DNA of 64,000 bases, from contig CAKRTQ010000002.1 of NCBI GenBank assembly GCA_934402395.1, positions 124,001-188,000 of the forward strand, written 5' to 3'. The DNA is from an uncultured Eubacteriales bacterium. Its GTDB lineage: Bacteria; Bacillota; Clostridia; Oscillospirales; CAG-272. Below are positions 7,768-18,615 of this stretch, one piece after another. Made by a program: the position numbers and the translations under genes. The notes beneath the pieces are model-generated. The model ran no database searches. It had not been told where the DNA came from and saw only the letters and a program-made list of their open reading frames with translations. Position 1 is the first letter of the stretch. Each line of letters opens with the position of its first letter.

Positions 7768-8487
7768 ATGCTTGATACAATCAGAACGGAATATCTGCTC
7801 GGCGCCGAAGCGGTCGGGCGTCTCAGGCGCGCACACGTGGCTCTTTTCGGTCTCGGGGGAGTCGGCGGAGCGGTACTTGAGGCACTTGTACGCGCCGGCA
7901 TAGGCGCGCTTACTCTCGTGGACGGCGACGACGTGGCGCCGTCGAATCTCAACAGGCAGATCATAACCACGACCGCAAACATCGGCATTCCAAAGACCGA
8001 AGCCGCCGCAGCTCGCGTTGCCGAAATATCTCCGGACTGCCTGGTGCGCACGGTCAATGCATTTTATCTTCCGGGCGATGCGGATGAGTTGGGGATAGAC
8101 TTCGGGACCTTCGATTACGTTGCCGACTGCATAGACACCGTTTCAGCCAAGCTTGACATAATCATCAGATCGACCGCGGCGGGAGTTCCGGTGATATCGG
8201 CAATGGGGGCGGGCAACAAGCTGCACCCCGAGCTTTTTGAGCTTGCGGATATATATTCTACCTCGGTCTGTCCGCTGGCGCGCGTTATGCGGCGCGAGCT
8301 GAAGGCGCACGGTATAAAAAAGCTGAACGTGGTATATTCGCGTGAGGAAGCTCGTCCGTACGCCGTAAGACCCGAGCCTGAAGGCGAACGCGGAAGGATC
8401 CCGCCCGGAAGCGTTTCGTTTGTTCCGCCCGCAGCGGGATATATAATGGCAGGAAAAATAATACGCGATATCGCGGGTATACAGTAA
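7768..8487 (+). CDS. tcdA: tRNA threonylcarbamoyladenosine dehydratase (ThiF/E1-like)
   Basis: 239-residue ThiF-superfamily enzyme. TcdA uses ATP to cyclise t6A at position 37 of ANN-decoding tRNAs to ct6A. Visible features are the nucleotide loop GLGGVGGAVLEALVRAG (about 28-44), DGDDVAPSNLNRQ (about 52-64, the conserved D-x-N-R-Q adenylation motif), CIDTVSAKLDII (about 125), and the C-terminal GSVSFVPPAAGYIMAG typical of TcdA rather than MoeB or ThiF. Length matches the family. It is a monocistronic plus-strand gene ending in a hairpin shared with the converging neighbour. Confidence 0.93.
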   Translation: MLDTIRTEYLLGAEAVGRLRRAHVALFGLGGVGGAVLEALVRAGIGALTLVDGDDVAPSNLNRQIITTTANIGIPKTEAAAARVAEISPDCLVRTVNAFYLPGDADELGIDFGTFDYVADCIDTVSAKLDIIIRSTAAGVPVISAMGAGNKLHPELFELADIYSTSVCPLARVMRRELKAHGIKKLNVVYSREEARPYAVRPEPEGERGRIPPGSVSFVPPAAGYIMAGKIIRDIAGIQ

Positions 8488-8490
8488 AGA

Positions 8491-8529
8491 ACAGCCGCCG
8501 CTCATGCCTTTGGCACGGGCGGCGGCTGT
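8491..8529. terminator. Hairpin between convergent genes
   Basis: ACAGCCGCCG and its exact complement flank a 19-base apex. There is no clean T tract on the plus side and only TCTTT on the minus side, so it is a probable but weak intrinsic terminator for tcdA and the opposing gene. Confidence 0.55.
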
Positions 8530-8545
8530 CTGTATTTCCGGTATT

Positions 8546-9544
8546 TCAGTCGATATCCTCAACGATCTTGTCGGGACGCTGTTCAAGCAGATCCGGGTGT
8601 TCTATAAGCTTTTTATAGAACTTGAACGCAGAGGCATAGTAATGCCCGTCACATATGCGTTCATCGGTCACCACCTTGATATCCATATACTTGCGGCGGT
8701 TGAGAACACCCTTGCGGTCGTACTCATAGCATACGCTTTTTGTACCGTATGAAATAAATACGGGAAGGTTGCCGAAGTCATAGATGTGATGGTAGATGGG
8801 CTTGATCCCGAGCGACCCCATACTTGTGATTATCATGGAGCCGTGGAACGGACTGAGCTTCAGGAATGCTTTGGGCAGGCATCCGATGTAATCGAGAACA
8901 CGCAGCACCCACATTGTGAACCTGAGAAGCTGACCGGGAATGAGAGAGAGAGCCTTGCTGAGTTTGTCAAACTCCGTAGGGTTCTCCATTGAGGCTATCG
9001 CCTCCTGAGCTGTTTTGTTGAATTTCTCGTAAACCTCATCAAGAGTATCTGCGGGATTGAATTTTACCTTGATAAGTGTTTCCGGAGCATTTAGCGCCAG
9101 CTCCTTTTTGACCGTCATAACAAAGACGATCTCATTGCGCGCGAAAATTTTCTGACCGCTTACGAAACGGTTGATACCCGGGCGTTGCGATATTGTGCGC
9201 AAATACGCCGCAAGCAACACATGGAGAGCCGAAAAATGCACTTTTCCTTCTCTGACCTTGCGTCGGCAAAGATCATCGACACGGCTTATCTCCAAACGAT
9301 CGTAAAAGGTGTTGAGCGCATCACTGCGCTTCGGCATTATGTAGGGCATGAGGCGAAGCACCGGCTGTATCGTGCGTAGCTTGCGGCCTTCCCTGCGGTC
9401 GCCGAGACGTTTCTTGCGTTTGCGGTAAACAAGCGGATTCTCCTCAACCGTACCGTCAGCCGCGACCGCACCTTCCGGCGCTTCGGGCTTTTTTTCCGGT
9501 TCGGCTGTTGCTACCTCGGAAGCAACGTCCTTTTCGTTTTCCAT
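8546..9544 (-). CDS. E2-like (2-oxoacid dehydrogenase acyltransferase fold) protein lacking the active-site His
   Basis: 332-residue protein whose residues from about 60 on resemble the catalytic domain of dihydrolipoamide acyltransferases and chloramphenicol acetyltransferase. The C-terminal segment TDERICDGHYYASAF corresponds to the H-x-x-x-DG active-site motif, but the His position is Glu. No lipoyl or E1/E3-binding domain is present; instead there is an acidic Ala/Glu/Pro-rich N-terminus (about 1-40) and a basic RKRKKRLGDRREGRK stretch. No pyruvate dehydrogenase genes are adjacent. The start at 9544 is chosen because AAAGGTGGT precedes it. It may be a structural relative without acyltransfer activity. 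Function unknown. Confidence 0.72.
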   Translation of the reverse strand: MENEKDVASEVATAEPEKKPEAPEGAVAADGTVEENPLVYRKRKKRLGDRREGRKLRTIQPVLRLMPYIMPKRSDALNTFYDRLEISRVDDLCRRKVREGKVHFSALHVLLAAYLRTISQRPGINRFVSGQKIFARNEIVFVMTVKKELALNAPETLIKVKFNPADTLDEVYEKFNKTAQEAIASMENPTEFDKLSKALSLIPGQLLRFTMWVLRVLDYIGCLPKAFLKLSPFHGSMIITSMGSLGIKPIYHHIYDFGNLPVFISYGTKSVCYEYDRKGVLNRRKYMDIKVVTDERICDGHYYASAFKFYKKLIEHPDLLEQRPDKIVEDID

Positions 9545-9753
9545 TGTGTCACCACCTTTCATTGTCCGTCACCCGCATGACGGATAAATTATTATACAAC
9601 ATTTTCACTTCAAAAGCAATAGATATACATTATAAATATCAGACAAAAACGCAAAAAAACTTTCGGGATGCGTTTTTCAGATACCGAAAACACACCGTAT
9701 CGCCGGTAAGAGCTGAACACTATTCCGTTTATAATACGTACACATTATAGCTG

Positions 9754-9782
9754 TTGATTTTTCAGACGGTTTATTGTATAAT
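9754..9782 (+). promoter_or_regulatory. Sigma-A promoter of the rnhA operon
   Basis: TTGATT (9754-9759), 17-base spacer, TATAAT (9777-9782), 43 bases upstream of rnhA. Confidence 0.7.
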
Positions 9783-9825
9783 ATATGATGTATATTTTTA
9801 ACCGATACAAGGACCTTACTGACAT

Positions 9826-10266
9826 ATGAAGCACGTTGATATTTATACCGACGGAGCATGCTCCGGGAATCCCGGCCCGGGCGGCTGGGGCGCCGTTCTG
9901 GTATACGGTGAACGCGAGCGTGAGCTTTCCGGAGGCGAGGCGCACACTACCAACAACCGTATGGAGCTCACGGCAGCAATACGCGCTCTTGAAGCACTGA
10001 AGGAGCCGTGCGAGGTAACGCTCACCACAGACTCACGCTATCTCTGCGACGGACTTGGCAAAAAGTGGGCAGAGGGCTGGAAAAAGCGCGGTTGGAAAAA
10101 GAGCGACGGCTCGCCGGCGCTGAACCCCGACCTCTGGGAACGTCTTCTTTCGCTTTGCGGCACACACCGGGTGACTCTTTCATGGATCCGCGGCCACGCA
10201 GGGCACGAATACAACGAACGTTGCGACAAGCTCGCAGTCGCCGAAGCGGAAAAGTTCAAAAAATAG
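9826..10266 (+). CDS. rnhA: Ribonuclease HI
   Basis: 146-residue RNase HI that removes the RNA strand of RNA-DNA hybrids. All catalytic residues are present: D9 in IYTDGACSGNPGPGGWG, E47 in RMELTA, D69 in TTDS, H124 in IRGHAGH and D134 in NERCDKLA. The basic protrusion (WAEGWKKRGWKKSDG, about 81-95) is also present, so it is the full E. coli-type enzyme. First gene of the plus-strand run from rnhA through engB; 73 bases separate it from the next gene. Confidence 0.97.
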   Translation: MKHVDIYTDGACSGNPGPGGWGAVLVYGERERELSGGEAHTTNNRMELTAAIRALEALKEPCEVTLTTDSRYLCDGLGKKWAEGWKKRGWKKSDGSPALNPDLWERLLSLCGTHRVTLSWIRGHAGHEYNERCDKLAVAEAEKFKK

Positions 10267-10339
10267 TACGGTCCGCGGCACGGCGGGTGTTCCGCCCGCC
10301 GCAAGAAACAGAAAGGCATCAAAAAGGAAAACATATCCA

Positions 10340-10984
10340 ATGAAGATCAACTCGAAAAAACTGATGGTCGCAACGCTGATCGTCACCGCGCTGGTCCTGG
10401 TCGCGCTGCTTATATACGGCGGCTTCTCTCTGGGCAAAAGAGGCGACGGAAACGAGCTGTCCGACACATCACAGTCCGGCGGCACCGACGCACCATCGCC
10501 CGCGACCTCCGAAAAGAACAATTCATCCGATGATTCCGGGACCGATCATACAACGTCACCCGGCACGGTATCTCCGACAGCCGTCCCGACCGATCCGAAA
10601 TATCCTCTTTACAGCGGCAGGATAATCGAAAGCAACTCGGCACTTCTGACACTTGTCGTCGACTGGGAGATACTTTCACGCACATCCGATATCGCTACCG
10701 TCCGGCTGACGGTGAAAATACGCTCATATTCACTTTACGTTTCCGAACGCAAAAACTGTCCCCTGACCTTCCTCGGTCAGACATACAGCTTTACCGCTCC
10801 GGCGATATCGTACGGCGGGACCGAGCAATCGGAATTTGTACTGCATGAGCAGACTGTCACCATGCCGCTTGTCGGCGGATGCGGCAGTGCCCCGATCAAT
10901 GTATCGTGGAATTTCCGCGGCGAATATGCCGGAGAGACCATCGACACACTGACTCTTGACGGATTCATCGAAATAAAAGACTGA
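10340..10984 (+). CDS. Membrane-anchored protein of unknown function
   Basis: 214 residues. A signal-anchor helix lies at about 8-29, followed by a Ser/Thr/Asp/Pro-rich linker (about 34-88) and a compact beta-rich domain to the end. The topology implies an extracytoplasmic domain held off the membrane by a flexible linker. No family was recognised. The two internal Cys (in KNCPL and GGCGS) could form a disulphide. The start ATG follows an AAAAAGGAAAAC site. It sits between rnhA and lon, 30 bases before lon, and is probably co-transcribed; context gives no function. Confidence 0.75.
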   Translation: MKINSKKLMVATLIVTALVLVALLIYGGFSLGKRGDGNELSDTSQSGGTDAPSPATSEKNNSSDDSGTDHTTSPGTVSPTAVPTDPKYPLYSGRIIESNSALLTLVVDWEILSRTSDIATVRLTVKIRSYSLYVSERKNCPLTFLGQTYSFTAPAISYGGTEQSEFVLHEQTVTMPLVGGCGSAPINVSWNFRGEYAGETIDTLTLDGFIEIKD

Positions 10985-11014
10985 AAAACACCTCTAATAC
11001 CGAAAGGATAAAAA

Positions 11015-13439
<2,425 letters not shown>

Positions 13440-13450
<11 letters not shown>

Positions 13451-14045
13451 TCTCAACAACGTATCACTCGGAATCACAGCCGGCGCGCCGCGCCAGTTTC
13501 CGCGCTCGGCAACACCGCAGATAGCACTTGCGGGGCGTTCCAACGTAGGAAAAAGCTCGCTGATCAACACCCTTCTCGGCAGACGGGCACTGGCGCGTGT
13601 CAGCTCCTCTCCCGGCAAGACCATAACAGTAAACTTTTACGACGTTGACGGCAAGCTCTATCTTGTTGACCTGCCCGGATACGGATATGCCAAGCGTCCG
13701 CAGGCAGACAAGGCACGGTGGTCGGAGCTGACGGACGGTTACTTTACAAACAATCCATCGCGCGACCGCATCATGCTGGTGATCCAGCTGATAGATATGC
13801 GCGTAGGACCCACCGCAGACGACATAATGATGCTCGACTGGCTTTCGGCGTCCGGAGTTCCGTTCGTCGTTGCAGCGACAAAAGCCGACAAGCTTTCATC
13901 CAAAAAAGCCCGTACCGAGGCAATGGAAAAGATCAAATCCTGCCCGCAGATCCCCGAGGGTACACGTATCATTCCGTTTTCTGCCGTAAACGGAGAGGGC
14001 AAGGATGAGCTCTGGAGCGTAATAACCGGAGCAGCCGGGAAATAA
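13440..14045 (+). CDS. engB: Ribosome biogenesis GTP-binding protein YsxC/EngB
   Basis: 201-residue TRAFAC GTPase needed for 50S subunit assembly. G1 is GRSNVGKSS (about 32-40), the switch I Thr is in PGKTITVNFY, G3 is DLPGYGYAK, G4 is TKADK and G5 is in FSAVNGEG. Length matches the family. TGGAGTAAACGCCG precedes the ATG, so the ribosome site lies within the end of lon, with which it overlaps. Confidence 0.97.
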
Positions 14046-14083
14046 ACTGCGCCGCCCCGGGCGGCAGGAAGGACATTTATTTT

Positions 14084-14785
14084 ATGTTCAGATACCTCAT
14101 AACAAACGGAACCGACAATATAAAATTCTATGCAATAGGTCTTTTGCTCTCCCTGCCGATAATTCTTCTTTCGCTTTCCTCGCACGAAGCTGCTCACGCG
14201 TGGATGGCATACAAGCTCGGCGACCCCACCGCACGCAATTTCGGCAGAGTAACACTCAATCCGGTGAAGCACCTGAACCTGCCGGGCTTCCTCTGTATGC
14301 TGTTTTTCGGTTTCGGATGGGCAACGCCTGTCCCGGTAAATTCACGCAACTTCAAAAAACCGCGCCGCGACATGGCGCTTACTGCCGTGGCGGGTCCGGT
14401 GTCAAACCTTTTGCTCGGCTTCATCTTTGTTTTTCTGACCGAACTTTCATATTTTCTTCTGACTTTTCTGCCCGACGGAATATCCGACACATGGCTTACC
14501 GTGATATACACCTGGACGTATTTCCTCCAGCTCGGCTCACGCCTCAATGTGTCGCTGGCAGTCTTCAACCTTCTTCCGGTGCCTCCGCTTGACGGCTCAC
14601 GTTTCTTTTATATTTTTCTGCCTTCAAAATGGTATTTCGGTGTTATGAAATATGAAAGATATATCGTGATCGCGATTTTTGCACTTCTCTGGCTCGGAGT
14701 TCTCGACATACCCCTTTCGTGGCTGACAACAAAGATACTCACGGGTATGTATCGGCTCTGGGAGCTCATCCCCATATTCGCCTGA
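14084..14785 (+). CDS. Site-2 protease family (M50) membrane metalloprotease
   Basis: 233-residue polytopic protein of the M50 site-2 protease family. The zinc motif is HEAAH at 34-38 within the first long helix. The third ligand is in NLLPVPPLDGSR with D170. GWATPVPVNSRNFKKPRRDMALTAVAGPVSN is the typical family middle segment. Four to five membrane segments are evident. The compact form without PDZ or CBS domains is usual next to scpA in Clostridia. Substrate unknown. It sits 38 bases after engB and 21 before scpA. Confidence 0.93.
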   Translation: MFRYLITNGTDNIKFYAIGLLLSLPIILLSLSSHEAAHAWMAYKLGDPTARNFGRVTLNPVKHLNLPGFLCMLFFGFGWATPVPVNSRNFKKPRRDMALTAVAGPVSNLLLGFIFVFLTELSYFLLTFLPDGISDTWLTVIYTWTYFLQLGSRLNVSLAVFNLLPVPPLDGSRFFYIFLPSKWYFGVMKYERYIVIAIFALLWLGVLDIPLSWLTTKILTGMYRLWELIPIFA

Positions 14786-14806
14786 CATTCAAACGGAGAC
14801 TTTACA

Positions 14807-15589
14807 GTGGGAGAAATCACTTACAAGCTTGAAAAATTTGAGGGACCGCTCGACCTTCTGCTGAACCTCATACACAAAAACAAGGTGCAGATAGAAGATA
14901 TCCCGATATCGCTCATCTGTGACCAGTATATTGAATATATCGCAAAAGCCCAGGAACTTGACATTGAGCTCGCGGTCGAATTTCTCAGTATGGCAAGCGA
15001 GCTCATGCTCATCAAAAGCCGCATGCTTCTGCCGCGCGAAGTACCCGAAGAGGAAGATCCGCGCGCCCGGCTCGCCGAGGCGATCGCAAGACTTGAAGCG
15101 GCGAAAAAAGCGGCGGCACAGCTCGGCGAGCGCTACAAGCTCTACTCCGGACGCATGGCAAAGGACACAGATGAAATATCGGTAGATAAAACATACGTTG
15201 CCGATCAGGATCCGGACAGACTTTATGAAGCGATGCGGCGCGTTCTGTCATACGCAAGCACCCACAAGGAAGCGCGCGGAGAGCTTGTAAGACCTATCGC
15301 GCGCCCGATAATCCCGGTTGAACTGAAAATAATCGGCATAATGAAGCATTTCGGGAACGAGGACGCAACGTGCGATCTCGGCACCCTGCTTGACGATGCG
15401 GTATCACGCCCGGACCTTGTGGCAATATTCATAGGCGTGCTTGAGCTCATAAAGATGCGTCGGCTCGTAATAATCGAAGGCGCAGATGAGCTTGAAACTC
15501 TGCACGGCACACACACACGTTTTGCCATCGGCATGGCAGCAGACGATGATGATGACACACAGGCAGAGCTCAGGGACATGAACAGATAA
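14807..15589 (+). CDS. scpA: Segregation and condensation protein A
   Basis: 260-residue kleisin subunit of the SMC-ScpAB condensin that organises the chromosome. The N-terminus YKLEKFEGPLDLLLNLI and the following IPISLICDQYIEYI are diagnostic of ScpA. The C-terminal winged-helix part (about 180-240) closes on the SMC head. Start is GTG with GGAGACTTTACA upstream. scpB follows after 12 bases, as in most Firmicutes. It ends in a short acidic tail. Confidence 0.96.
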   Translation: MGEITYKLEKFEGPLDLLLNLIHKNKVQIEDIPISLICDQYIEYIAKAQELDIELAVEFLSMASELMLIKSRMLLPREVPEEEDPRARLAEAIARLEAAKKAAAQLGERYKLYSGRMAKDTDEISVDKTYVADQDPDRLYEAMRRVLSYASTHKEARGELVRPIARPIIPVELKIIGIMKHFGNEDATCDLGTLLDDAVSRPDLVAIFIGVLELIKMRRLVIIEGADELETLHGTHTRFAIGMAADDDDDTQAELRDMNR

Positions 15590-15601
15590 GAGGACAAGGC
15601 A

Positions 15602-16204
15602 TTGGAAAACGAACAACTGACAGATATAAAACAGCTTGAGGGTGCGATCGAAGCGATACTTTTCGCAGCCGGGCATCCTATGGAATATTCAAAACTCGGA
15701 GAGGTGACGGGGCTTACGCCGCGTGACACCAAACAGCTCGTGGCGCATCTTGCGGAGCGTTGGAACTCGGACGACACACGCGGTGTGATGCTGCTTACGT
15801 TTGAGTCATCCTGCCAGCTCTGCACAAACGAAAAATACCTTCCCTACATCCGCGAAGCGCTCGGCATAAAGCGCGGCGGCAATCTGTCGGCATCATCGCT
15901 TGAAGTGCTCGCCATTGCCGCATACAATCAGCCTGTGACACGTGCATTCATCGACACGGTGCGCGGCGTTGATTCCGCATACGCGGTCGGGTCATTGCTC
16001 GACAAGGAGCTTCTGGCTCCTGTCGGCAGACTTGACGCTCCCGGAAGACCGATGCTTTACGGAACGACAGAAAAATTCCTACGCGTATTCGGGCTTTCTT
16101 CCCTTTCGGAGCTGCCCGAAGCTTCTTCGGTGCTTGCCGCTGTTGACGCACTGGCAAGCAAAAACGAAGACGAGGACGGCGAGACAGACACAGACGCAGA
16201 ATAA
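15602..16204 (+). CDS. scpB: Segregation and condensation protein B
   Basis: 200-residue ScpB, the dimeric winged-helix partner of ScpA in the SMC complex. Diagnostic segments are LEGAIEAILFAAGHPMEYSKL near the N-terminus, the SLEVLAIAAYNQPVTRAFIDTVRGVDS segment (about 99-125) and GRPMLYGTTEKFLRVFGL (about 146-163). The C-terminal tail (about 180-200) is strongly acidic. The start is TTG at 15602, positioned after AAGAGGACAAG. Confidence 0.95.
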   Translation: MENEQLTDIKQLEGAIEAILFAAGHPMEYSKLGEVTGLTPRDTKQLVAHLAERWNSDDTRGVMLLTFESSCQLCTNEKYLPYIREALGIKRGGNLSASSLEVLAIAAYNQPVTRAFIDTVRGVDSAYAVGSLLDKELLAPVGRLDAPGRPMLYGTTEKFLRVFGLSSLSELPEASSVLAAVDALASKNEDEDGETDTDAE

Positions 16205-16236
16205 CCGATAGAAAGATAAGGCAAGGAGGCGGTGGC

Positions 16237-16917
16237 TTGACGGCACTGTATATTCTCGGCGGAATATTTCTTTTGCTGTTCGGAATAGCAATGATACGCG
16301 CCGAGGTGATAATAAAATACGCCGACGACTTCGGACTTGCCGTCCGCGTTTGCGGGATAAAGATAACGATCATGCCCCGCAAGCAGAAAAAAGTGCATCC
16401 GCGCGACTATTCAACCAAAAAGATCGCCCGACGAGAAGCAAAGGCTGCCAAGAAAGCCGAAAAAGCTGCAAAAAAGAAAAAGGCGAAGAAAGCCAAAAAA
16501 GCTGCGGAAAAAGCCGAAAAAGCCGAATTGAAGAAGAAGGGCAAGCTTAAGAAAAAGCCGATCGGCGAAATAATCTCTCTGATACTCGCTCTTGTAAAAA
16601 CTGCCGTGAGCAGATTTGCCAAGCATTTGCGCATACGCATCGCGCGGCTCCACATAAACGTTGCAACCGGAGATGCGGCAGGCACCGCCATACTGTACGG
16701 AACTGTGGCGCAGTCCGCAGCATACATCGCAGCACTGCTCGACAGCACAAAAACTCTTAAAAATCCCGTGCATGCGGATGTTGACATCCGCGCCGACTAC
16801 CTTTCCGAAAAAACTACTGCCGATATTGAAATAGGCTTTTCACTTCGTATCTGGCAGGTGTTTGATATACTCATACGCACCGGAATTACATTCGTAAAGA
16901 AAGAAATAAAGAAATAA
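16237..16917 (+). CDS. DUF2953 family membrane protein (YtfI-like)
   Basis: 226 residues with one N-terminal membrane segment (about 2-22). An extreme Lys/Ala/Glu low-complexity stretch (about 60-108) follows, then a C-terminal domain beginning HLRIRIARLHINVATGDAAGTAILYG, which is the DUF2953 signature. Its partner in B. subtilis is GerW/YtfJ, encoded next to YtfI, and gerW also follows here. Start TTG at 16237 follows AGGAGG at 7 bases. The Lys-rich run is likely a coiled or disordered spacer. Molecular role unknown; sporulation-linked by context. Confidence 0.82.
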   Translation: MTALYILGGIFLLLFGIAMIRAEVIIKYADDFGLAVRVCGIKITIMPRKQKKVHPRDYSTKKIARREAKAAKKAEKAAKKKKAKKAKKAAEKAEKAELKKKGKLKKKPIGEIISLILALVKTAVSRFAKHLRIRIARLHINVATGDAAGTAILYGTVAQSAAYIAALLDSTKTLKNPVHADVDIRADYLSEKTTADIEIGFSLRIWQVFDILIRTGITFVKKEIKK

Positions 16918-16941
16918 ATCAATATACGAAAGGAAACCGCT

Positions 16942-17367
16942 ATGGCTTCATCAGAAAACAAACTTCAGGAAATCATTCAGTCCTCGCTTGAAAACATCCG
17001 CTCAATGATCGACGCAAACACCGTCATCGGCAACCCAATAAGCACACCCTCCGGAACGGTAATAATCCCCGTATCGAAAATTTCGATGGGATTTGCATCC
17101 GGCGGAATGGACTTTAACGGCAAAAACGAAGAAGCCATGCGTGCAAGACTCCAGAATTTCGGCGGCGGCGGCGGAACCGGACTCTCCATTTCTCCCGTCG
17201 GCTTTCTGGTCGTTGCCGCAGACGGCAGCGTTGATATGATCAATGTCGGCATGGAGGCTCAGAGCGGAACCATTGAACAGGTCGCCGGTGTTATTGAACG
17301 CTCACCCGACATCATTGCAAAGATCAAGACCCTCTTCACCAAAGACAAGGACAGCGACGAGGACTGA
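16942..17367 (+). CDS. gerW: GerW family sporulation protein (YtfJ)
   Basis: 141-residue GerW/YtfJ protein, reported in B. subtilis to be required for normal germination. Diagnostic segments are LENIRSMIDANTVIG, the TPSGTVIIPVSKISMGFASGG segment (about 37-57), a glycine-rich loop (FGGGGGTGLSISPVGFLVV) and an acidic C-terminus. AGGAAACCGCT precedes the ATG. It sits between the DUF2953 gene and dacF, supporting a sporulation role for this sub-cluster. Confidence 0.93.
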   Translation: MASSENKLQEIIQSSLENIRSMIDANTVIGNPISTPSGTVIIPVSKISMGFASGGMDFNGKNEEAMRARLQNFGGGGGTGLSISPVGFLVVAADGSVDMINVGMEAQSGTIEQVAGVIERSPDIIAKIKTLFTKDKDSDED

Positions 17368-17386
17368 TAATCAGTCATAAAATCGC

Positions 17387-17427
17387 CCCCGGAGCAGTAT
17401 AATTTTTTGTATAAAAATACTCCGGGG
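17387..17427 (+). promoter_or_regulatory. Hairpin covering the dacF ribosome site
   Basis: CCCCGGAG (17387-17394) pairs exactly with CTCCGGGG (17420-17427). The 3' arm contains the GGGGTG that would be the Shine-Dalgarno sequence for the ATG at 17435. The AT-rich loop contains TATAAT (17397-17402), which could be a -10 element, though no good -35 is seen. It could be a translational control hairpin, or a weak terminator of the gerW transcript. Confidence 0.5.
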
Positions 17428-17434
17428 TGCAGTT

Positions 17435-18598
17435 ATGCAGATTAAAAAGTTCGCAATTGTAATATTAACGGTCGTTTTAACGGCAGCAACGCTCATGCCA
17501 TGTTCTTTGTGTGCGCCCGCAGGTCGCGAAACCGAGCTTTCCCGCGTTGCGGCAAAGGGAGCGGTCCTGCTTGACGCAAGCGACGGTAGCGCCGGCGTGC
17601 TGTGGGAAAAGAACTCTCATGCCCGGTTGCCTATGGCAAGCACAACAAAGATCATGACCGCGCTTGTGGCTATCGAAAACCTTCCTCTTTCTACAGTCGT
17701 GAATATTCCGGCTGCTGCCGTGGGTATAGAGGGTTCGTCCGTTTACCTGTGTGAGGGAGAACATCAGACGCTTGAATCGCTGCTCTACGCTCTTATGCTC
17801 GAATCCGCCAACGATGCCGCAACAGCCATCGCGATAGAGGTCGCCGGATCGGTCGAAAAGTTTGCCGTAATGATGAACGAACGTGCAGCTGTGCTTGGGC
17901 TTTGCGACACACATTTTGTAAATCCGCACGGGCTTGACGATCCGGATCATTACACATCGGCATACGATCTCGCACTGATAGCGCGGGAGGCTTTCCGAAA
18001 CCCCGACTTCCGCAAGATCGCGGGAACATACCGTTCCTCAATGCCGCTCGGGAGCTCGGACGGCGCGCGTCTGCTCATCAATCATAACCGGCTTTTGCGG
18101 ACATATCCCGGTGCGGTCGGCGGCAAAACCGGTTTCACCAAAAAAAGCGGCCGCTGCCTTGTTACCGCCGCCGAACGCGACGGACTTATGCTTATTTCGG
18201 TAACGCTTTCGGACCCGAACGACTGGGACGACCACACGAAAATGCTCGACTTCGGCTTTTCCGGGTATGAAAACATTCTTCTTGCCGTTGCCGGCGAGCT
18301 TGAATATCCGGTTTCGGTAACCGGCGGTGAGCAAAACACCGTAATTGCAACAAATCTTTCCGATGTACGCACCACCCTTCCCCGTTCGCACGGAGATATC
18401 GGGATGAGTGTCATGCTTTCGAAACTTGCCGCAGCACCGGTCAGACGCGGCGACCGACTCGGTACTGTCACATGGACGTGCGATGGCAGTGAGATCGCTG
18501 CCGCCGAATTATCCGCCGAGTACAATGCAGCAAAAGCAACAAATAAAAAATTCAATCTGCTTGAGTGGCTTTTATCGCTTTTCGGGCTGGAAATCTGA
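17435..18598 (+). CDS. D-alanyl-D-alanine carboxypeptidase (DacF/DacB-like, S11)
   Basis: 387-residue penicillin-binding DD-carboxypeptidase that trims stem peptides of peptidoglycan. A signal peptide lies at about 1-26. Active-site motifs are S-x-x-K in MASTTKIMT (about 70), S-x-N in ESANDA (about 127) and KTG in GGKTGFTKK (about 228). A C-terminal beta domain and a hydrophobic tail (LLEWLLSLFGLEI) for membrane attachment follow. Its place after gerW resembles sporulation DacF, but no forespore promoter could be shown. A second S11 gene lies at 28171-29337. Confidence 0.95.
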   Translation: MQIKKFAIVILTVVLTAATLMPCSLCAPAGRETELSRVAAKGAVLLDASDGSAGVLWEKNSHARLPMASTTKIMTALVAIENLPLSTVVNIPAAAVGIEGSSVYLCEGEHQTLESLLYALMLESANDAATAIAIEVAGSVEKFAVMMNERAAVLGLCDTHFVNPHGLDDPDHYTSAYDLALIAREAFRNPDFRKIAGTYRSSMPLGSSDGARLLINHNRLLRTYPGAVGGKTGFTKKSGRCLVTAAERDGLMLISVTLSDPNDWDDHTKMLDFGFSGYENILLAVAGELEYPVSVTGGEQNTVIATNLSDVRTTLPRSHGDIGMSVMLSKLAAAPVRRGDRLGTVTWTCDGSEIAAAELSAEYNAAKATNKKFNLLEWLLSLFGLEI

Positions 18599-18615
18599 AA
18601 AAAAGAAAAAACTTC

